Assembly: GCA_963576475.1 (NCBI GenBank)
Contig: OY754981.1
Location: forward strand, 15,446,716 to 15,510,715
Direction of reading: 5' to 3'
Source of the DNA: Molanna angustata
Lineage: Eukaryota; Arthropoda; Insecta; Trichoptera; Molannidae
Length of the DNA: 64,000 nt
Positions 55,893-64,000 of the stretch are shown in pieces. The first letter of the stretch is position 1; each line of letters opens with the position of its first letter. A model generated the notes under the pieces. It saw nothing but the letters and a program-made list of their open reading frames with translations. It was not told the DNA's origin and ran no database searches. A program made the translations under genes and the position numbers.

Positions 55893-56342
55893 ATCTAGTT
55901 AAGTATCATGCTGAGATCCTATTATATGAAAGTATCGCAATGTATCCGTGTGATTGTCCTGTGAACTATGTGTTATGTACACTCACACGGATTCTTCGTG
56001 TTTTTTCTACTTTATTGATTGCAAGTTTTCAAATTTTGTAATACTCATTTAGACCTCATTAGATTTTGAAGGATATCGGATAAGTATTTATCAATTTTTT
56101 CAACTACCAAATATTTCAAAATTACCCCATGCATGACCCATTTAAATTTCATATTTTAAAATTGCCTAAACAGTCACATTACTGTCATAAAATGACATTG
56201 AACTAACTAGTTTTCGTAATAAAATATTTTCATCAAACATTATTTAACAAACTCATTTAGTGGAAATGCTGAAAATTTTCCATTCTTAATTTGAATACTT
56301 TGTTGGGTGACCAGTTAGTGAGTATGCCACAACCCATTAATT
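55893..56342. repeat. Interspersed repeat family B, copy 4
   Basis: CTAGTTAAGTATCATGCTGAG, CACGGATTCTTCGTG and ACCTCATTAGATTTTGAAGG, ending GCCACAACCCATTA, follow copy 1 at 9227-9735 along the full length. A single core unit is present. Confidence 0.75.
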
Positions 56343-56544
56343 TTATAATGTATTTTATTTAACTGTTACTATTTCAGAATAGATAAAGATTAAAATTAAC
56401 AGTCAACAGCAAAAACATGTGACTTTGTATATCAACTAAAAATTTTGATGTAGAAACGCTTAAATTTATATTGTCAACCTTAAAAATGGTTGAATGGAAA
56501 AAGTTTCAATCTTCAAAGACAATGTATTAATCAAAATTATAAGA

Positions 56545-56729
56545 TGGGTCGATGGCAGAGCGGTTAGCGCGCTGGGCTAGTAATCCAGTGGTCGCGAGTT
56601 CGAATCCTGCCTCGACCGATTTCGTTCACCTATAGCACAAGCATTTATTTGCTTATTTTAGGGAACGTAGGAAGATGTATATGTACTTGTTTAACAAGGA
56701 CATATTAATTTTTTTGTAATAAAAAAAAA
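56545..56729 (+). repeat. tRNA-related SINE S1, complete copy
   Basis: The head has A box TGGCAGAGCGG, anticodon-like loop CTAGTAA and B box AGTTCGAATCC. The body and TTTAACAAGGACATATT tail end in an A-rich run. It is very close to 27433-27614. Confidence 0.92.
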
Positions 56730-57277
56730 TACTAAACAGAAAAAGTAGTATTTTGATAAAGGAACAAAAATGAACACAAATGATTGATTGAAGGTAGATT
56801 ATAATATAAAGTTAATAGAAACAATCAATTATAGGTTTATATCGAATTATTTGTCCAATTTTTTTGAAAAACAAGATGATTTTGCGTTCAATAAAACAAA
56901 GCATATTTATTATTACGAAATACAAAAAAAATGATAAAATTAATGTGCCACAAAAAGGAATGCATTAAAATGAGATTTTTCCCAGAAAATCAATCAAATA
57001 TCAAAATATATCGATAATAATTTAACAAAAATAACACAAATAATTTACAAAATCTTTCGTCATATTATTAATTTATAGGTACGTAGATATACAAAATCTG
57101 TTGAAAAATTAAATTTCATTTCGAAGAAGGTAAAACAGATAATTGGAAAGGAAATTAATGTTGCGGCTTTCTCTTGCGGAGTCAAGTAGATAAATAAATA
57201 TTATAATACGTACCTACTTTAGTAAAAAGTTGGTTCAAAAACATAGAAATGAGAATAAAGTTGAGATACCTAGTAAT
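56730..57277. other. AT-rich region, nothing recognised
   Basis: No gene recognised. Confidence 0.4.
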
Positions 57278-57581
57278 CAGTAGCAGAATTGCTTATAGAC
57301 GCCGAAAAGCTTGGCTTGCCTATGAATATTATGTTAAGAAATTCAAGAACCAATAATAATGTATTTGTTTATAGCAACCATACTACAAGATTAAAAATTG
57401 AACCGTATGTAGATACGATGCTTTACAGGGCCACAAATGTAAATATTATTTTGGCATGTCATTTTAAAAATTTTTTTTTGGCGACTGGAATGGACAACAA
57501 CGCTACAAAACATAAAATTTTCGAAATTTCTCAATTTTCTTTCAGGGTTTGCCTAGTTCAAAGGTTCTAGGCTCGCCCCTG
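57278..57581. mobile_element. Non-autonomous hAT element, 304 bp, relative of 44010-44274
   Basis: CAGTAGCAGAATTGC ... GGCTCGCCCCTG. The same internal order as the 265-bp copy, with an extra segment (GGCGACTGGAATGGACAACA at 57480). The flanks CTAGTAAT and TTAGTGTT match at only five of eight positions, so the target duplication has decayed. Confidence 0.8.
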
Positions 57582-57584
57582 TTA

Positions 57585-58030
57585 GTGTTCTCCAAGTAAT
57601 GAGGAAGAATTTGATAGGGTTTTAGCTGGTCAAGTTATTAATTACTTAATTTGATGGGTATCTAAATGAAGGCGGAAAGAAGATAATTTTATCCAAAGTA
57701 CCTATTTTACAAAGCAGTAATGATATTCTTTCCCTTCAGTCGGAAATCAATTTCCGCAGATAAGTTTTTAGCCCGATCACTTATTTTGTAAATATACGAA
57801 CCTAATTTATACCTACCTACTTAATAACTATTTTATACTTACATATGTGCCTATGAACTTTGTGTTGTTCTTATATTTTTCGATTTTTTTCAATGTTATT
57901 AACAAAAAAAGGTTTGTGCGATATTGGCAAAAGAAAACAGATTGGACAAGATGGAAAATTTTGAAGGGAATGGGACTTTATGACAGTTGTCTTCTTACGT
58001 CTCTCTGACGCGTAGTTATTTTTTCTTCTT
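57585..58030. other. No gene recognised
   Basis: AT-rich, nothing assigned. Confidence 0.4.
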
Positions 58031-58033
58031 GTC

Positions 58034-58160
58034 ATACATACAAACATACATACATACCATCACGCCATGTCCCTTACGGGGTAAGCAGAGAGAATCGAGC
58101 GCCATAATTCTCTATTTTTGCACACATTTCTGGCTTCCTTTACATCCATGCATCGTCTTT
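58034..58160 (-). pseudogene. RTE-like LINE family R, terminal fragment
   Basis: ACATACATACATACCATCACGCCATGTCCCTTACGGGGTAAGC is the reverse complement of the family R end (PVRDMA-stop plus ATGT tail). It is followed by GCGCCATAATTCTCTATTTT and ATGCATCGTC, in the order of the 31029 copy. Confidence 0.75.
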
Positions 58161-58435
58161 TTCTTCTTGTCACTGGGTCAAAATTTGTTTCCTACACTTA
58201 TAATAATACGAATTCCGCGAAAGTAGGTAAGTGCAGAGTACCGCATGTGTCAGGTAGAATACTGCCTGTGGCCTATGGAATATCGAATGCGGTATCTGGT
58301 ATCTCTCTATTTTCATTATTGAGTAAATCTTTCCTTCTTAAAGATGTGGGAAATCAAATTCAATATAACTCTTGTTTAAACAAAACACTTTTAATAAAAA
58401 TTCAGTATCTGTAGTATCAGTACTTTTAATAAATA

Positions 58436-59407
58436 TTCAGTATTCAGTAGCTGTAAAAAACAGCAGCAGCAAAATTCAGCTAAATGGTAACATCATCCCT
58501 TTTGTAAAATCGGCGCGGAATCTTGGCATCATAATGGATGAAAGATTAAGATATGAGGAGCACATTAATAAAAAAACGCAATGGTGCTTTTCGAGGTTGC
58601 GTCTTTTGTATGAGATCCGTCCATACATTGCAACGGGTGTTCGCAGGTTGCTTACTGATAGTTTGGTTCTCCCAATATTGGACTACGGGGATTCGATATA
58701 TGGTACGTTTCTGTTAAAAAAAACACAAAAACAAGTGCAACGCGTACAGAATGCATGTGCCCGATTTTGCTTCAATATACCTAGACGAGTACACATATCA
58801 CCTTATCTTAATCGGCACGGGATTCTGAACATGTCTAACAGAAGGAAGCTGCACTTTCTTTGTCAACTACATAGTGTGATAAAGAAACGTTCTCCTTCCT
58901 ATCTGTTTGATAGACTACAGTGGTCACGTGATTTGCACGTCCACTCAACGCGACAGAGAGGCCATTTACTCGTTCTCCCCAGACATCGAACCTCCGCATT
59001 CGAGGGTAGTTTTAGGTATGCTTCCTCAAAGTACTGGAATGAGTTGCCGCAGAACATACGTGCGATGAACTCTTTGCAGAGTTTTAAGAAACACTGCAAG
59101 ATATGGTTATTGAACCAACAAGGGTTCCAGCAGTGAAAAAAGAGAAGGAAGAAATACATTTTATTTTTGAAATACATTTTAGTTTTATTTTGTTTTTAAT
59201 TACTATTAAATCTTTATAGGTCATGACATGTGGTCTGTCCTCAATGTTTTGTGTTGTCCCAAGGCTTTGCTGAAAACCAGCAGCACTCCAGGGATAACTG
59301 GTAGTGCGCAGCTGAGTAATAGCCTTTTTGTTGTCAATTGTAGTTCAAAATTTTGTAACAATAATGACAACAAATAAACGGTTTATTATTATTATTATTA
59401 TTATTAT
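58436..59407 (+). pseudogene. LINE ORF2 C-terminal domain with (TTA)n tail
   Basis: An open frame to 59136 holds IQLNGNIIPFVKSARNLGII, later MDERLRYEEHI and LPILDYGDSIYGTF, then RVQNACARFCFNIPRR and YWNELPQNIRAMNSLQSFKK. This is the post-reverse-transcriptase domain of CR1/Jockey-group proteins (LG..LD..L....H, C.RF, W..LP..IR......FK). The catalytic core is absent through 5' truncation. A UTR of about 250 bp ends AATAAACGG(TTA)n at 59407. This family differs from K and from the 50-kb LINE. No stop in the remaining frame. Confidence 0.85.
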
Positions 59408-59409
59408 CT

Positions 59410-60495
59410 ACAAGATTAATATACAGTCAACTTTGGCTATTTACAAGGTTTAGTATACGAGGTCTGATCTAGTATAAATATTCTAGTATTTTACAGTAAG
59501 TAAAAAAAATAAAAAAAATGCAAATTAGTATGCAAAAGTTTTTTACAATAGATGCACACAGTGCGAACTGAGTATGATGGACATGATGGCGACTAATAAA
59601 GGTGACCTACTCCCGCGCGGACAGAAGCGTGATGATTATTATACCACGTTCAAGGTTTGGATGTAGGTATGAAGGGGTTTTGGTATATCAGGAATATGAG
59701 GATAGGTACAAATGAGAAGTAGGTATCTGTCATCTGCGCCAACAGGGTCCGATTCTGAAATGGCACTAAAGTTTTAATGAAATGTCAAATTTATTCATAT
59801 AACGTTTTCTTTTGTTCTTCTGAAGATTGAAAAAAATAATAATAGTCTTGAAGAAGCCCTAAAATAGTCTCGAAGATGCTCCTACAAGGCGAAAAAGCTA
59901 TCGACCAATAAACGATAGGTATACGTAAAATCTAAATCGGATGTTGGAGCAAATGGACTCTATGAAGGGTAAATCGGGAATTGAAGGGTAAACAATATTT
60001 CGAAGGGATCATAGAACAATGTAGGTTAATTGTAGGCAATGCGACGAATCAATATGAAGATGAACTAAAATGTTTTTGCAGCACAGGAACACAAACACGA
60101 AACACTATACGTAGAAAACCAAAACTTGAAGGAAACTATGTGGAAAGAATACTTTAAACGTAGGTAAACTGAAGAAATATTATATAGATGAAGTACACTG
60201 TGTCGTCGCTTTAAGTAAACTCGCTGAACTGTAGATCTATACTGATGTAGTTGCAGGTAGTCTTTTCTTTTGTAACATCTCTCAGCTAGGCGGGTTGGCA
60301 TACATTGTCTATGATAGGGATACGGAATAGGAGAGGATTCAAATGGATATCCCTAACAACTGTCTTATTTTTTAAATTTAAATTAAAATAATTATATTTA
60401 AATGACAATTAAAAAATTACTAGTGTATTGTAAAATTAATCTTTCATGTAAAAAAAATGGACTTCAAAATAAAATTGTGTCAAGGTAAAAAAATA
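59410..60495. other. No gene recognised
   Basis: A GAAGATGCTCC ... GGCGAAAAAGC string near 59870-59895 recalls a hammerhead but lacks CTGANGA. Nothing else. Confidence 0.4.
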
Positions 60496-60499
60496 TGAC

Positions 60500-60552
60500 G
60501 ATCGGTTCTCTCTGCCTACCTCATGAGAGACATGGCGTGATGGTATGTATGT
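60500..60552 (+). pseudogene. RTE-like LINE family R, extreme 3' end
   Basis: CGGTTCTCTCTGCCTACCTCATGAGAGACATGGCGTGATGGTATGTATGT: about twelve codons, the stop and the ATGT tail. Confidence 0.75.
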
Positions 60553-60879
60553 GCGTAGTAATATGATCTTTCATATATTTATAATACGTATTATGCAGAT
60601 TGCAGTCGCCTTTGCAAATTGAAGAGTCTCATTATTTTTTCTCATGAGTTCAATCATCAGAACTCGATGAGAATTATACGTGTGATTACCTCTGAATCAC
60701 TGCCTTATACATAAATATATGCTGCGAAGCCTCTAAGTTGGTGATTTTGGACTTCAAAGCTGGAAAAAACCATGCAGAAACTCCGCTATGTCATACAAAA
60801 TTTCTTCATACACGAGATGAAATAAATAAAATAAATTTTAGGTTAATAATAGGCCTATTTCTTATCGCCTACTGCCTAT

Positions 60880-61245
60880 TCTTGTCATATCACGGTCTGC
60901 CTCTTCGATCTGCTGAACGCACCACACTAGCTATTCCCATTCATTCTAATGAGTTTCTCAGTTCCTATTTTGAAGTACAATCAGCAAGACTATGTAACAC
61001 GTTAAGTAATGATACTACGAGTCGCAATCGATTCAACTTTTTAAAAAGAAACTACAGCTGTTTTACATGTCTAATAATTCTTAACTGACACCCCATATCC
61101 ATCCTTCCTCCCCTCCCTCAACCTCTATTTCCTTCCATCCTTTGTTGCTGTGAATTAACTCTTAATATTCTTTCCGTTTGTAATAAATTTAATGTACATA
61201 CAAATATATTATTTATGACCTCACGTTGCTTTTCCATGAAGTTTT
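60880..61245 (+). pseudogene. CR1-like LINE family K, 3' fragment
   Basis: LSYHGLPLRSAERTTLAIPI then HSNEFLSSYFEVQSARLCN is almost the C-terminus of the 33380-35641 copy. Later codons have drifted. The UTR runs into the (TA)n array, suggesting the array grew from the A-rich LINE tail. Confidence 0.8.
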
Positions 61246-61252
61246 AAATAAA

Positions 61253-61481
<229 letters not shown>

Positions 61482-61523
61482 TAAGACATATATATTCTCT
61501 CGAACAAATCAACAGTTGAAAAC

Positions 61524-61810
61524 TATCGCACGATTTACTTGTTTCACTTTTGAAGCACTCCCTTTAAAATCGAATAATATGATTTCTATCGCTTGAATGA
61601 AAATTGAGTATTATGATTTTTTCATGGATCCCACTGTCAGATCTTGACCAAATCAAAATCAAACCAATAAGTAAATACCCCCTTTCCAATAAAATAATAA
61701 TCATGGAAAATTTGACGACGTAATAAAAAGTTATCGCTTAACATAGGTACATAAAAAAAAATCACGTCGATTTGATAACCTCAAGTTTTTGGAAGTTCTT
61801 TAAAATGGAC
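61524..61810. repeat. Repeat family Z, copy 3
   Basis: AAACTATCGCACGATTTACT, TTTCACTTTTGAAGCAC, GACGACGTAATAAAAAGTTATCG and AAAATCACGTCGATTT follow the order of copies 1 and 2. This copy has no foldback insertion. Confidence 0.65.
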
Positions 61811-62047
61811 ATATTTTAACGTGACATTTTGTTTTATTTGACTTTGATTTTCTTTTAAATTTTAATTCGTCTTCAGAAAAAAACAATATTTACCTATTTA
61901 TAAATATTCATATTCCCATATAAAAGCTGTGCTTCGTGAGATTTAAGAGTTCACAGTTATTTTATTATATTAAATATGTTGATATACATATATACATAAA
62001 TGCAACACATGAAAGAACATAACACAAAAATCAGATCATTCATACAA

Positions 62048-62192
62048 TTAAAGTAAATTCGTTGAGATGGTTAGGCCACATGGGAAGAATGAATGTATAT
62101 CGTCATACGAAAAAAATTAACAAAACTTGTAGGAAAAAAAAACAAGAGTCACCGGTTTTCTTTGATTAGGGATATGGCGTGATGGTATGTAT
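62048..62192 (+). pseudogene. RTE-like LINE family R, decayed 3' end
   Basis: VNSLRWLGHMGRMN is recognisable at 62052-62095. After several frame lesions, AGGGATATGGCGTGATGGTATGTATGT ends the copy. Confidence 0.75.
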
Positions 62193-62319
62193 GTAAAAAG
62201 AGTGAATTTGAATACAATATTTTATTGTATTGATTTGCTGACAATAAATTATTATGTAATGTTCAACTCTGAATATGATCATTATTTTTCAAAATTGAAT
62301 AAAACATAGCAGCCGCTAG

Positions 62320-62780
62320 TTCAGGATGTCTTAAAAATATCATCTGGCATAACAAATACATAAGACTGGATAGTAAGGTCAGAATTTATAAGACATGTGT
62401 TAGACTAGACCAATCATCACATATGCGGTGGAGACAAGAGCCGACACGACCAGAACCAAAAACCTCCTACAAACATCGGAAATTAAGGTTTTAAGGGCTA
62501 TCACAGGGAAGACGCTCAGGGACAGAATTCGCAATGACGACATTAGGCGGACCTGTGAGACCGAAGACATCATACGATGGAGTAGAGCTAGGAGAAGATT
62601 TTGGAGGGACGTATCTCGAATCCCATTCATAGCGGCAAACGAAATCCCACCAGGGCATCGCCTCCCCGGAAGACCACCGAAAAGGTGGAGGGATAGCTGA
62701 ACATCAGCTTCACAGGAATAGCTTTCTCGAAAAAACAGATCTACGATCTAAAATAAGAAGAAGAACAAGAATAAAACATT
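62320..62780 (+). pseudogene. RTE-type LINE (second family) C-terminal fragment
   Basis: RLDSKVRIYKTCVR, then TRADTTRTKNLLQTSEIKVL, RAITGKTLRDRIRNDDIRRT, RARRRFWRDVSR, and PGHRLPGRPPKRWRDS followed by TGA where Trp would be expected. This is the T..TTE.K.LR.I.G....DR.RN..IR..C ... R.PGRP.KRW.D pattern of RTE-like C-termini, distinct from family R. The tail is AAGAAGAAGAACAAG. The reverse transcriptase is absent. Confidence 0.8.
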
Positions 62781-62789
62781 CAAGTTTTA

Positions 62790-63785
62790 AAAATTAATAA
62801 ACCTACATATTGTCAAGTTTCGGTCTCTCCAGAGGCCTGCTAATATTAGTTAGTTCGCATTTTTTGATCAGAAGTCCCAAAATTTTTACAGCAACGGGAT
62901 CATGTCACTACCTACAAGATGGCAGAAAGTCATTGAGCAATATGGTACATATATACTTTAGTTAAATTTAAATAAACTTTGAAAAAAAAAATGTCTTGAG
63001 TTTCCATATAAAATGCGAATGATTTGCCGAATTTAGATATTTCCCATACATAAATTCGGCAAAGTCGTGTTTTGCGTTGGAAAGTGAATCCTGTGTTAAT
63101 TAAAGTAGAAAAACAAATCTCTAAAACCCACAGAATGAAATGTTTTTATTATTAATTTAATATATATGTACTTAAACATGGTATAAATGGTTTAATTAAA
63201 TTATTTCCACAACAGAAAAGGTACAAGTTATTATAATTAATGTACCTTTGTGTAATATAAATACTATATCTTTTTTAGCTATTATTTAGGCTTGGGTCAT
63301 TTAATAAAAATAATCCCGAAATGATATAACTACCTTAACAAAATTATAATTGTTTTAACTATATTGATTCAAGAGGTCATAATAACCAATTTGTCGTTAG
63401 TAAAATAAAATCTTCATTAATAATTCAATCGCATAGGAAAATGATGAACCTCCCTGATTAAGGATGTTTAAAATTAATCACTCATTTTTATACAAATGTT
63501 TAAAAAATGAAACTGGTATTAATGAAAAGTCGATTCATAATAATATCCTTTTTGGGAAAATAATTCATCATACTTTCAAAATGAGAAGGTTCAAAATGAA
63601 ATGGCTACAGCCAACACTAAACTCTCCACTACATAGTAATTGAACATATTTTTTCTTGAAAGGTTGACAATCTCTAAATGTATTTTTATGAAGAACATTT
63701 CTATTAGATTTTTAAACAAATATAAGATTCCCAGAGGACAAAAGTTTTCACAAAACACCATACGCACAAAAACATTGTCACGAAA
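62790..63785. other. AT-rich region, nothing recognised
   Basis: No gene or element end recognised. Confidence 0.4.
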
Positions 63786-63789
63786 CTCT

Positions 63790-63832
63790 TAGAAGGCGGT
63801 GTTCGGTTCTCATTGCCTACCCCCTGAGGAAG
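63790..63832 (+). pseudogene. RTE-like LINE family R, short relic
   Basis: GTTCGGTTCTCATTGCCTACCCCCTGAGG is the WRSVLSAYPVR-coding end of family R. The stop and tail are lost. Confidence 0.5.
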
Positions 63833-64000
63833 ATAGAAGTGGAGAGTAAAAAATACACTTGTCTATAGAGACACATACAATATCAATATGAAGTTGATAA
63901 CTCAATTTTCCCATTCAGAAGCTATTTTAACTCTATTATATAATTTTTCAAACAAATATGAAATTTATTTTACATAAATATAGCAGACCATAGATTATTT

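Noticed and set aside
59850..59925. Fifth hammerhead (GAAGATGCTCC ... GGCGAAAAAGC)
   Set aside because: No CTGANGA core (TCGAAGA instead) and no matching stem I.

Overview
The window is AT-rich animal DNA built almost entirely from mobile elements in many stages of decay. I see no complete host gene. Recurrent TACCTACC/GTAGGTACC strings, repeat ends reading GGAAGGCGGTTAAAA, and LINE 3' ends reading GGCAATAAGCCCGCC point to an arthropod, most likely a moth or butterfly (Lepidoptera). This is pattern recognition, not a database match.

Layout. 0-5.7 kb: AT-rich DNA, a GC-rich segment with a Pro/Ser-rich ORF (1.1-2.2 kb) and a 14-bp minisatellite (2.42-2.79 kb). 5.8-16.5 kb: RTE-type LINE ends, three Helitrons (two in tandem at 12.5-14.6 kb), SINE pieces, and a CR1-like LINE 3' end split by a 231-bp insertion carrying a hammerhead ribozyme motif. 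17-25 kb: SINEs, a candidate host exon (17.8 kb), a Helitron interrupted by a Penelope-like element (PLE) with a GIY-YIG endonuclease and a hammerhead, and more LINE tails. 25.7-30 kb: inverted repeats, a MITE, a SINE and a repeat whose core has expanded into about 11 tandem units. 31-35.6 kb: two large LINE copies, an RTE-like one with one internal stop and a CR1-like one with one frameshift. 35.7-41 kb: foldbacks, palindromic motifs and a second candidate exon. 41.4-43.4 kb: a second PLE between two (TA)n arrays. 43.9-48.5 kb: hAT elements with 8-bp target duplications, foldback elements, and a Helitron broken by a SINE and a PLE-derived insertion. 49.7-54.5 kb: a 4.7-kb LINE with a 957-codon intact ORF2. 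54.5-64 kb: Helitron, SINE, hAT and LINE fragments.

The parts relate as layers. LINE reverse transcriptases would copy their own RNA and probably the SINEs. PLEs inserted into older Helitrons and LINEs with 12-13-bp duplications. Several insertions can be checked inside the window, because an uninterrupted relative of the target is also present. The most distinctive signal is a set of four PLE-related loci, each with a hammerhead or hammerhead-like core. Two are 231- and 300-bp units in which perfect inverted arms enclose the ribozyme and one arm abuts the target duplication exactly.
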